Assembly: GCF_947507565.1 (NCBI RefSeq)
Contig: NC_089177.1
Coordinates: 1,612,001-1,676,000, forward strand
Direction: 5' to 3'
DNA: 64,000 bases
Origin: Oscarella lobularis
Taxonomy: Eukaryota; Porifera; Homoscleromorpha; Homosclerophorida; Oscarellidae
Below, piece after piece: positions 10,788 to 22,142 of the stretch. A program made the position numbers and the translations under genes. The notes under the pieces are model-generated. The model was not told the DNA's origin. It was given only the letters and a program-made list of their open reading frames with translations, and searched no databases. Each line of letters begins with the position of its first letter. Within the stretch, counting starts at the first letter, position 1.

Positions 10788-11487
10788 AATTAATTAAGGC
10801 AACCACACTTACCCAACTCTTATAGCGGTAATATACCCTACAGTAGCCTAAGGTCAAGTGATTTTACTTTCATCTAAACGATGTTCTTTAGATTTCAAGT
10901 AAGGATCGTGGCGCGTATGCAGCTAGTCTTCTTAATTAAAGTACTGGAAAAACACTGTTTTTCGAATTTAACTGTTTACTGTACGTACGTCTATAGCATG
11001 CGCGATCGTCTCCTCCATGAAAAAGTAGCAAATTGCGTGCCTCATAGTCTACTTCACGGGTTCATTAGAGCTCCAGTCCTATACTGTCCTAGTCTATACT
11101 TAGACCTTTAGTTATACTTAATTTTTTTCGTTGACCAAAAGTCTAACGTACGGTGTACGTTAGGTTTTTAATTGCTCGTGTTCTTCTACCAGAGCTAATA
11201 CAATAAGAGTTTTTTGTACACTAGCTGTACCTTTTTGGCGAGTAGGCTTTGTACTGAAGCATCCGTGGTAGCATTCTGGTGGTCGGCCGCTCAAAATGTC
11301 TGCCAGCTGCGCGCTCCGGCCCTCGGCTAACCGGTCAGAGGAAGCTTCCTCTGCTCTCTCTGAATTAAGTTAGGCATGCGCGAGATGGGAGTGACGCTGC
11401 ACTGACGCAGTCCCGTTCCCGTGATCTCGGTCTGAAGCCGTCTTCCTGTGAAGTCTCTGCTCCGAGCGGCTTCGTCTCAGCGTTCTT
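10788..11487. other. Intergenic, nothing recognised
   Basis: No domain-bearing reading frame. The last 150 bases are GC-rich and probably hold the promoter and 5' UTR of the ankyrin-Roco gene. Confidence 0.5.
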
Positions 11488-14400
11488 ATGGCTTCTACTC
11501 CTGAAAAGAGTGAAGGAAACGACGGGGAGTCTTCGTCGTTCGTTTCTAACGTTTTCGACCCGACCGATGACGAGCAGACCGACGTCGTTTGTGAAGAATA
11601 CGTTCGCACTGCAGGAAAAGAGTACTGTCTTGCATGCAACATGCTTCGAAATATGGAGAAAGCGAGTGACGTTGAAGATTTGTACTGGATGGTCCTCAAC
11701 GTTGCGATTGCTGACTCTGGTTGTCTTGCAGCCTGCCAAAGAGCTTTGAAAGAGCCGCGTAATGTTGACGTGAACAAGCCCGACTTTTCTGGGCTTCGTC
11801 CTTTGCATATAGCAGCCAAAAATGGGTGTGTTCCCGTGTTTCGTCTTCTGCTGAGTAAAGTGAGTGACTTACAAGGGGCTCTTAGCGCACGAGACAACTT
11901 TGGGAATCAGCCCCTGCATTTCGCAGCTGAAGGAGGGCACGAGCGCATTTCTGATATTCTCCTTGCAAACGGGGCAAGCGTCACCGCTCGAAATGGCGCC
12001 GGCCAGCAGCCACTGCACGTCGCCGCCAAGAAAGGTCACACCCGCCTTGCCAGATTTCTCATTGAAAGAGGAGCTGATGTGGCAGCAGAAGACAACGTTG
12101 GTTCGCAACCTCTTCATTTAGCTTCGCGCGAAGGACGCCACGAAACGTGTGCCCTGCTCCTTTCGTTTGGAGCCTTAGTGGATGCAAAGGACAAAAAAGG
12201 AAATGTTCCTATTCATTTTGCTGCTTTTATGGGCCAAGACAGCGTATGCGAATTGCTTGTTGCCAGAGGCGCCCAGACGAATGTCTGCAACAAGCAAAAG
12301 ACCTACCCGCTTCATTTTGCATCTAAAATGGGCCACACGAGAACATGTGATCTTCTGGTCAGCAAAGGCGCTTTTCTAGACGCTGTAGACGTTACGGGTG
12401 CAACGCCACTCCATTTTGCAGTGAAAAACAGTCACGCCGACACTTCCAAGTTTCTCGTTTCCAAGGGAGCGTCAGTCAATGCCACGTCATTCAACGGCAT
12501 GTCATCGCTTCATCTTGCTTCTACTTCAGGCCAAACTTTGATTTGCAGCGTGCTGCTGAGTAGCGGAGCAGACGTTGCTTCTGTTTCTAAAGACGGACTA
12601 CAGCCACTGCACTGCGGTGCCTATGGAGGTCACATTGAAGTGTGCAGATTGCTAGTCGCAAATGGGGCTAATGTAACAGCCGTTGACAAGAAGGGTCATC
12701 AGCCCCTTCATTTTGCTTCCGAATCTGGACATGCAGAAGTCTGCGAGTTTTTAATTAGCAGTGGAGCAGAAATCGCTGCTTCAAATACAAAGGGTCTTCA
12801 GCCACTTCATTTGGGCGCGATGCAGGGTAAAATTAACGTCTGTCGTGCTCTAGTTAGCGGAGGTGCTCCAATCGACGGGAAAGATGACGTCGGATTTCAG
12901 CCTTTGCATTTTGCATCGCAAAAAGGTTATTTGGGAATTTGTGACTATTTTTTGCAAAATGGAGCCAGAGCAACGGTCTGTGAAGGCAAGGGAAACCAGG
13001 CTATACATCTCGCTGCGGAAGGAGGACACGGAGAGATCTGCCTATTACTTATTCGTAGTGGTGCTCCCGTGGACTCTTTGGGGCAAAATGGTATGCAAGC
13101 GTTGCACTTTGCTGCAGCACACGGACACGCGGGAACGTGTCGAATACTTCTCGAAAGCGGTGCTGATCCGGCCTGCATTAATGCGACCGGATCTCAACCG
13201 CTGCATTTTGCTTCTAGTGGAGGTCACATCGATGTGTGCGAAATGCTTCTTAGCGTCAACGGCAGTTTGCTTGAAAGAACTGATTGTGGTGGTAAAACGC
13301 CACTTCATTTCGCTGCGCAAGAGGGGCATACTGACCTGTGCGATTTTTTGCTTGAGAAAGGAGCAACTGTTTCTGTTAGTGACGAAAACGGACTTCAGCC
13401 GCTGCATCTCAGTTCGAAGTTTGGCCGAAGCAGAACGTGCGCTCTCTTGGTTGACAGGGGAGCGAAAATTGAAGCCTTCAGCAAAGTAGGTGGTCAGCCG
13501 CTTCATCTCGCTGCCTCAGGAGGTCACGCAAGCGCGTGCAAAGTTCTAGTTGGAAAAGGTGCTGACGTTAACTTTGGTACACGAAGTACCAACTTGAGAC
13601 CACTGCACTTCGCTGTTATTGCTAATTCTTTGGAAACTTGTGTATGCTTGTTGGAAAGAGGTGCTAGAGCTACACTTGTGGACGGTTTCGGTACGCAGCC
13701 TATCCACGCGGCTGCCAAGTTGGGCTACGCGAATATTTGCGAACTGTTGATCACTCGTGGAGCGACTGTATCTGCTCTCGATAATGAGGGAAAGACGCCA
13801 CTTCACCTTGCCGCTGAAAAAGGTGACGTCATCACTTGCCAATTCCTGCTCGTGAAGGATGCTAGCATTTCGGCTACCGACTTAGCCGGACTTCAGCCTT
13901 TGCATTTGGCTGCCTCTAGCGGAAACGAGGAGCTGTGCCAGCTTTTAATAGATAATGGCGCTTGCGTCGATAGCAGTGACAACAATGGAAATAAACCTTT
14001 GCATCACTCTGCCATGTCTGGCCACGCTAAAGCGTGCAAAGTTCTTTCAAATTGCGGTGCAAATCCGAAAGACGTTAACAACAACGGTATGCATCCCATT
14101 CATTATGCCGTTGCTTCAGAGTTCGTTGAAGTTTGCGAAGTCCTCTTTCAGGCCGGAGCTGACGTCCGAGCGGTTGTTCCAGGTACGGGATTGGAGCCGT
14201 TGCATATCGCTTCAGTTTCTGGCACTGTTGACACTTGCGATTGGCTTCTTGACAAAGGTGCTAGCATCACTGCTCAAGATGTTGACGGTAATACTCCTCT
14301 TCATTTGGCTTCTACTAAAGGCCAGGCAAAGGCGTGCTCATTACTTCTTAGCAAAGGCGCTGTTCTGAGTGCTTGCGACAACAATGGACACCAACCTATT

Positions 14401-17400
14401 CACTTGGCCGCTATTGAAGGTCAAACCGAAACGTGTCAAGTGCTGATTGATAACGGAGCCAACGTCTTGGCTGCTGATGGCGATGGACTTCTATCTCTGC
14501 ATCACGCCTCAAACTTTGATCACAGCGAAACGTGCGAGCTCCTTCTTCGCAATGGTGCAAGCGTTGCGGCTATCGATAAGGTGGGAAATCAGTCTATTCA
14601 TAACGCCGCCAGACGAGGTCACATCAGAACGTGCAAAATTCTCCTAGCTTTTGGAGCCAGCATCGCCGCACGTGGCTTCAACGGTTTTCAGCCTATTCAT
14701 CTTGCAGCAAGAACTGGCAAGACGGTAATTTGCGAATTTCTTATTCGTGAAGGAGCGAGCGTAAGGGCGACGCTTCCAAATGGGTGCCATGCTTTACATT
14801 TTGCGGCTGAATCAGGTCACCTCGACACGTGTGATCTGTTGTTAGTTGAAGGGGCACTTGTGACTGCTTCTGACAAGGCGGGACTTCAGCCTCTTCATTA
14901 TGCCGCAAGAATGGGTCACACTAAAACTTGCAAGCTACTTATTGAAAGAGGAGCTGATGTGTGTGCAGGCGATGTTCAGCCGCTGCACTTGGCTGCTCAG
15001 TCTGGCCACTCGGAGACTTGCGAGGTACTCATCGACTACGGTGCAAACCTTTCGGCGTTAGAAAGTACGAAAGGATACTCTGCCCTGCACCTTTCTGTGT
15101 CGCATCCTAAAACGTGCGAGCTGCTGCTGCTAAAGGGAGCTAATGTGGCTTTGGAGAACGCCGACGAAGAACAACCTCTTCACGTCGCTTCTATGGTGGG
15201 CAACGTTCTGTCGTATAAAGCTCTTTTGGAGAAAAAGGCGGACATTAATTCTTGTAACAATATTGGCTGGAAGCCGCTTCACTGGGCTTCGAAAATGCTT
15301 CATGCCGATGTTTGCGACTTGCTGATCAAGTCTGGTGCTGATGTTGCAGCCACCGATAACAACGGAACTCAAGCCATTCATCTGTCAGTGGCAATGAATC
15401 GCCCTGAAACGTGCAAATTGCTGATCCAGCATGGTGCCAGTGTGCACGCAACGAATAATATGGGATTGCAGCCTTTGCATCTGGCTTCTTCGCTAAACAC
15501 TTCCAAAGTCGTGGAATTTCTTCTGAAGATGGGAGCTAAGGCTGATGCTGTTGACTTGCAAGGAAATACTTCGTTGTTCCATGCTGTCGGTAAAAACAGC
15601 TTAGAAGCCTGTCAAGTTCTTCTTGCCGCTGGTGCTAATGTGCTATTGCCGAATAAAGAAGGCTTTCAGCCTCTACACCTTGCTGCAGGTGAAGGATACA
15701 TTAGACTTTGTGAGCTTCTCGTTGAATCAGGTGCAAGTTTTTCAGCTTCTATTAACGATGGCAAGCAGTCACTTCATCTTGCTTGTATTGGAAACAAGGA
15801 GGCCGCGTGCGAATATCTCTTGCGGAAAGGCGCCGATGTGGAGGCTGAAGATAATAGGGGACTTCGGCCTTTGCATTATTCCGCGCTTATGGGTAGCGTG
15901 AGGATCTGCGAAACACTTTTGCAATTTAAGGCGTCAATTGTTGCTGCTGTTTCTTCAAGTGGAGATCAACCGCTACACTTAGCGGCGCAAAGGGGCCACA
16001 CCAACGTCTGCAAGATACTCGTTGCTAATGGTGCAAATGTCTCTTCTCGAGACTTGAACAATAATGAGCCATTGCATTGTGCTGCTCAGTGCAATCGCGC
16101 TGAAACGTGTGCATATCTTATTGACATGGGAGCTAACCTAACGGCAGCGGACAACGATGGAGACCAGCCACTCCACTGTGCAGCTATTGAAGGTCACAAA
16201 AGAACGACTCAGTTGCTAATTGACAAAGGAGCTCCTTTGGAGCGAGCGAATAGTGACGGCAATCACCCTCTTCATTTAGCTGCCAAAATCGGTAGCGCTG
16301 ATACATGCCAGCTTCTTATAGCCAAGGGAGCTCGAGTTGCAGCAATCAATAATAGCGGATGTCAGCCGCTTCATTTAGCGTCGATGAAGGGCCATTCGAA
16401 GGCGTGCCAAGTTCTTTTGCGCAACGGAGCTAATGTTGCGGCATTTGACAGCAGAGGCCGCTTGCCACTGCATCTTGCTTCTCAGAACGGTCACCCGCAA
16501 ACGTGCCGTGTACTCATTGACGGAGGCGCGAGTGTCATGGCTTTCTTCCACAACGGTTATTCGCCGTTGCACCTTGCTGCAGAGGCTGGGTGTACAGAAA
16601 CATGCGACATCCTTTTGACGAGCGGGGCAAAGGTGGACGCGGCGGACGTTGATGGCAATCAGCCGATTCATCTTAGCTCTAAGAATGGTCATGCAGCCAC
16701 TTGTAGTCTACTAGTAAGCAGAGGTTCAAGCGCAATGGCGAGAAATAGCGGCGGAATGCAGCCAATTCACTTCGCCGCAACGAGCGGCGACACCAAGACT
16801 TGTGACTTTCTCTTGCTTAAGGGAGCTAAATCAAGCGATAAAGATTTTGCAGGAAACCAACCTCTTCATTTTGCCGCTGAATCTGGGCAAGTTGTTACCT
16901 GTCAATTCTACCTAGAGCGCGGAGTCGACGTTGCTGCTTGTAATAGTAACGGATATCAGCCTCTGCATCTTGCATCGAAAATGGGGCACACCAAAGTTTG
17001 TCAATTGCTCCTTAGACTTGGAGCAAAGGCGACAGCTTTCTATTACAACGGATACCAGCCGCTTCATTTTGCAGCTGAATCAGGACACGCTGACACGTGT
17101 TTATGTTTAATTGAAACTGGTGCTTCGATTAATTCTCCGGCCGGTGACGGTAATACTCCATTGACTCTTGCGTCTCGCAATGGGCACCAGAAAACGATTG
17201 AAATCTTATTAGCAGCGGGTGCTAGTACAGTAAAAGTGGAAAAAAGTTTTCATCACGGTGAACCTTCAGCTACAACGGCGGGCAACAGGTTTCAACCTGT
17301 TGTGAGCCCTAAAATGTTATCTTCTTCGCAGGAGAAGCTAACCTTTGCTAGTGAAGAAGTTTCCAGTGAACTCATTCTCGAGGACGTTTTAGAGAAGAAC

Positions 17401-20400
17401 GACGATCTTCGAAAAGACGACTCTAGCAAGGCGCTGCTTCTTTTCAAAGCAGCATCAGTTGGTGACGAACGTACTTGTAACCAGTTACTCCAAGAAGGAG
17501 TCAGTCCGTCGGTGATGAGAGACGACGGATTGCAGCCACTTCATTTGGCGGCCGAAGGAAGCCACGTGCATATTTGTGACTTGCTTTTGGACTATGGTGC
17601 CGATGTTGCTGCAAAGAGCAAAAGCGGAAAAGAGCCATTTCATTTTGCCGCGTCGACCAATCATTGCGTTACTGCTTCTAGGCTTATCAGTCGCGGCGCA
17701 AATATTTCTGCTGCCGACAATACCGGAAAGCAGCCTTTGCATCTCGCGGTTGGCAGTGGACACATAGACATGTGCAAATTTTTAATTAACAGAGGAGCAA
17801 ACCTGGAAGCGTCGGACGTCGAGGGAAATAGGCCGTTACACATAGCCGTTCGAAAGGGATGGTTCGCTTTGTGCGACTTTCTGATTTCGAATAATGCTAA
17901 CGTGTCGGCAAAAAATTTGGAAGGTGAAGAACCCTTACACGTGGCTGTCGATGCTGGCTTTGCAGAATTTGTCAAGTTTCTTTTGGAAAGCGGTTCTGAT
18001 CCCTGTGCGAGAAACTTTAGCGGCGAAACACCTCTTTACCTGTCCTTTCTGTATCACAAGGACGAAGCTGCAAAGCACATTATGACATACTGCGAGGAGA
18101 AAGCTATTTTAGAGCAAATGGCTTTGTTGGTAAATCCCAGGGATTATGAACATGTTCTTCAGCTACTCGATGACAGAGTCGCGAAGCAAGTGGCCATGTG
18201 CAATCTCGACGTCAGTAATGCTCTTGTCGCAGCGGTGTGCGCAGAGAATTATCCGTTTGTAAAGTGGCTTGCAGAACGCGGAGCTGATTTTGATCGGTTC
18301 GGCGAGAGAGCCTTGATACAGGCAGCCAAGACACACAAGTACAACATGCTGGAAATTCTTGTTGACTACGGGGCTAACGCGAGAAAAGCAGTCAGAACGA
18401 ACTCGGACGCCAAAGCCGTTCCGGTTTTGTCAAAAACAGGTACATACTAATGCTAACGTAGTAAATTTTTAGAACTCTTTTTCCTTAGCCGATTATCCAA
18501 TTCAATTTCTGGATTCCAGAGAAAAGCGAATATATCTTGAAGCTCTTAGGGAAGGTACGAGCGACGCAGCTTTCGTTCGGCTTGACGTCGTTGGAAAAGA
18601 CGGCGCAGGAAAGACAAGTTTGCGCAAATCGTTGACCAGTCAAAAATTTAACCCTGATGAGCCTAGCACCGTGGGAGTCGAGTTTGACAAAAAGTGTGAA
18701 ATCGTTGTTTCGAAGTCGTGCAATTGGAAAACGTCGCTCGACGAAGCGACTCACGCCGAGATTTTCGAGAAAGAACTGTCATCAACAATCGCGAGTGAGG
18801 CGAGGTCTCAAGCAATTCATTCCTTAGCGAACGAAGACGGTTCTGTTCGTGACGAATGTCAAGAGGCCGCCAGCGTACCTGAACGTTTGGAGCATAAGGT
18901 TTCAGATGCTGAAACCGTTGAAGAAATCAGTCCTGTTTTGCCTCCTAAAGGAGATCACTTGCTGCGTCATCAAACAAAACCAGAAGCGAAACGAGAATTT
19001 CTTGGACCCAGAGACGACCTTGAGAAGTCATCCGACGAGCAGATTTGTAAAGCTGAACTGTTAGATCAGGGAAGCTCTGCAGGAGCTGCTGTGAGTGAAA
19101 GAACGGCGAGTTGCGACCACGATGGCATGTTCCCGGCCATTGAAATGTCGTTGCCACTAAGGAAAAATTTGTCATTCCCAAATCAAAGTCTAAGCGAAAA
19201 AGAATTCAATGAAGCCTCCGAAGGAGAAGAAAAGGAAGAAGAAGACGCGAGTCTTCATTCTGATCCTTACGACGTGATGCCTGAAAGCGTCAAAGAACGC
19301 GTTCAAGCACTTATTGATGACAACGTGCGTCACAGCTCAGTTCGACGAGAAACGTACATTGACATGCTGGATTACGGTGGACAAGACGTTTTCTACGCTA
19401 CGCACTATCTGTACCTTTCAAAGGAAGCAATATACCTCGCAGTGTTTGACGCTTCTGTACCGCTAGACAGTCAGTCATCTTCTTATTTTCGTGCACCGGG
19501 CTCCGAACCGGTCAAAATTGACGAATTTCCTGGTAAAACCTACTACGATCGTCTTGAGGAATGGATTTCGGCTGTGTATTTGATGGAGCCGCCAGACAAC
19601 AGAAAAGTCTTTTATGACAGAGGAAACCGATGCGAAACTCCGTCCGTACTGATTGTCGGAACTCACAAAGACAAGGCAGCACTTGTTCCGGGTTTGCTGG
19701 AGAGGCAAAACAAGTATCTAGAGGAAAGGCTGAAAGGGAAGTCGTTTTGGAAGCACGTTGTTGAAGCGTCTGAAAATCGTGTCTTCTTTGCCATCGATAA
19801 CACCAAGTCGGATCCGCAAGCACCCACTTCCGAAGACCGAGATGTTCAGTTGCTACGTCTGAAAGCGGAAGAAATAGCGAAGGATCTTTCTGGAGTCCGT
19901 AAAGTTCCTCTCAAGTTTCTTCGTTTTGAACGCTTTGTACGAAAGATGAAAGCAGCGTCTCCTCGCAAAACGACAACAATTAAGAGTCTGAGGACTGTCG
20001 CTTCTGTTGTGGCGTCAATCAGCGACGAAGAATTCCCTCTCGCTATTCGATTTTTGTGCAACAGAGCTGTCATTCTTTATCACGATATTCCTGGCCCAAA
20101 AACTGTGAACGACACAGTTTTGGATCCCTCTTGGCTAGCAAGAGTGATGCAGAATATAATTACGGTACCTTCCCGTCAAAGCCTGCCCTCTTCGCTTCGC
20201 AACGACGTTGAACGATCAAAATCTAAGGGAATTTTGACAAAAGAATTCGTCGACTATCAGCTCAAAACTGTTGAATCGAAAGATCTTGTTCTTAAGCTTA
20301 TGCAGTATTTCGATCTGCTCTGCGACTACTATCGTTTCGAGCTTCATTCAGGATCAGGTGACGACAGAAAACATCTCATCAATCCCGATGGTCCGGAGAG

Positions 20401-21706
20401 AGACGATTTGGTTGTCGACAACAGTTCTCTTCCTAAGCTTGCTTACTTTATTCCTTGCCTTCTAAGAGAACAAGGAGAACTGGAGTCTTTAGTGACGTCA
20501 CCGGAATGCAGGACGTTCCCGTTGTATCTTTACTCGAAAGACGCTCGCGTTCCTCCGCCGTTGTTTTATCGGCTGCTAACGCGTTTATCGCGATTGTTTC
20601 CACGTTTGCCACGACTTCACCGAAACGTCGGGTACTTTCATGTCTACTATTGGCACACATTGGAAATTTCTCTTTTTCAATACTTTTTTCGAATTTGCGT
20701 GTTTGTTGCGGATGGTGGTAGACTCCACCGCGCTGTCTGCTCTCGCATACGAAATTTGGTCTGCAAAGAAATCAATGAAATGAAGATGCAAGGGATGGCG
20801 TCGCTTCAGCTTTGTCTGGGATACTTTTACAATTCGCACGCATCGTGTCTTCCCCAAAAGTGTGAAGAAGACACGTTTGTTAGTCTTGAAGGCTTTCCTC
20901 ATAGAACGGGTCAACTGTTTGCCGGAGAAAGCGAGGTTACCCCTCCTTCCAATTTGGCTGTGTGGTACGAAAATTCCTCGTTTAGGGTAAATCGCGTTAT
21001 ATTTCAATAGTATGAGTCGTGATGAAATTTTGTAATCGCAGGTTTCAGAAAAACTAGAGAGCTCGACAATGGTTGAGAATATCATATCTAATCCTTTGCA
21101 CGACGCTATTGCGACCATTGCTGAGAAGCTTGATAAAGAGCTTTCAAAAGACAACTGGCTGGCTCTCGCTAATGAGCTGCTGAGACGACCTCCGAAGGAT
21201 AGGAGCGAAATAATAGGAGAAGATAGTCCCACACTGTGGGTTCTTAAAAAATGGGTTCAGCAGGACGGTAAACAGGCAACAATATGTTCACTTGGCACAG
21301 CATTGAGTGGTATATATCGTAATGACCTGGCGGAAATTTTGCTAAAATTTTTTGAAGTATGATCCTAAATATATACGTGCTATTGTTATAGTACTACTCA
21401 CGTAATCCTTTTTAGGGTCCTGAAGAAACGTTCAAAGGCTGGCAGCAAGAGACTAGGAGTACCCAACGCGCAGCTAGCGACGGTAAGTAGTTCAAAATTT
21501 ATCTTGAAATTAGGAATTCGGACATTTTCAGCTGGTGCAGGTGTTCATATTTCGCGTGGAGCAATATCAGCGTCGCATGGGGCTACTGCAATTGATCGCA
21601 GGTGTGCAGTACCATTTGACCAATGCTTATACTTATTGATTAATTTTGTTCTTTTAGCATCACTCTTATCCAACTTGTAGAGCATCTCCACGCTATGCCC
21701 GTTTGA
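11488..21706 (+). CDS. Giant ankyrin-Roc-COR-death protein
   Basis: Exons inferred at 11488-18423, 18473-20986, 21042-21356, 21416-21482, 21532-21601 and 21658-21706; all phases fit and give 3316 residues. Exon 1 encodes about 60 ankyrin repeats (about 95-1910, then another block about 1985-2190 after a Ser/Glu-rich linker). Exon 2 encodes a Roc GTPase: P-loop GKDGAGKTS (about 2353), switch II DYGGQ (about 2611) and a THKD base-recognition motif. A COR domain follows (about 2785-2980; ILYHDIPG, VLDPSWL). Exon 3 is a death domain (about 3151-3255). The order ANK-Roc-COR-death is that of DAPK1 without its kinase and calmodulin segment. The role, a GTP-regulated scaffold in death or immune signalling, is inference. 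Oddity: about 250 residues, rich in Glu/Ser, separate P-loop from switch II, far more than in usual Roc domains. Confidence 0.9.
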
Positions 21707-22142
21707 CATATTATGTAACCATATGTATTTTATCCTTTTACTTATTGATAGTTTCACTGTTTGCATGTGCCAACATCTTTGTATTTCTCGTACTAGTCGT
21801 TTTATGTACTATACTGATTCGTTTTCTGGTTACACTGCCAGTGTGTAGTCCAGTGTTGTATAGTTGGTATAGTAGACTGTATCGACAACGTTAACTTGTG
21901 TGTATTGACAGCAAATGCCTGAAAACGATCAAACGAGTTCGAAGACGATGTTTAATGCCAGAGAGTATTCAGTCGAGCAATAACACAAATGAACTCTTCT
22001 TGTGCAAAGCACTTCCTTCTCAAAGACCTCAATCCACTGGCTTCGGTTTTGGAAAATTCCTGAGCTGTGGCGCGCCCCTAGCCTGCGCCCCGTGACCTAG
22101 ACTCTAATACGGGAACCACGCTCGTCTCTCCAGTGGACTTCT
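21707..22142. other. Intergenic, nothing recognised
   Basis: AT-rich after the Roco gene stop at 21704-21706, becoming GC-richer towards 22100. Probably 3' UTR of the Roco gene and promoter of the next gene. Confidence 0.5.

Noticed and set aside
12863..13842. Several 100-200-residue frames on both strands across the ankyrin exon
   Set aside because: Repetitive shadows of the 33-residue ankyrin repeat unit in other frames.
20585..21232. Minus-strand 215-residue frame
   Set aside because: Antisense to the COR and death-domain exons of the Roco gene; no domain and no codon signal of its own.
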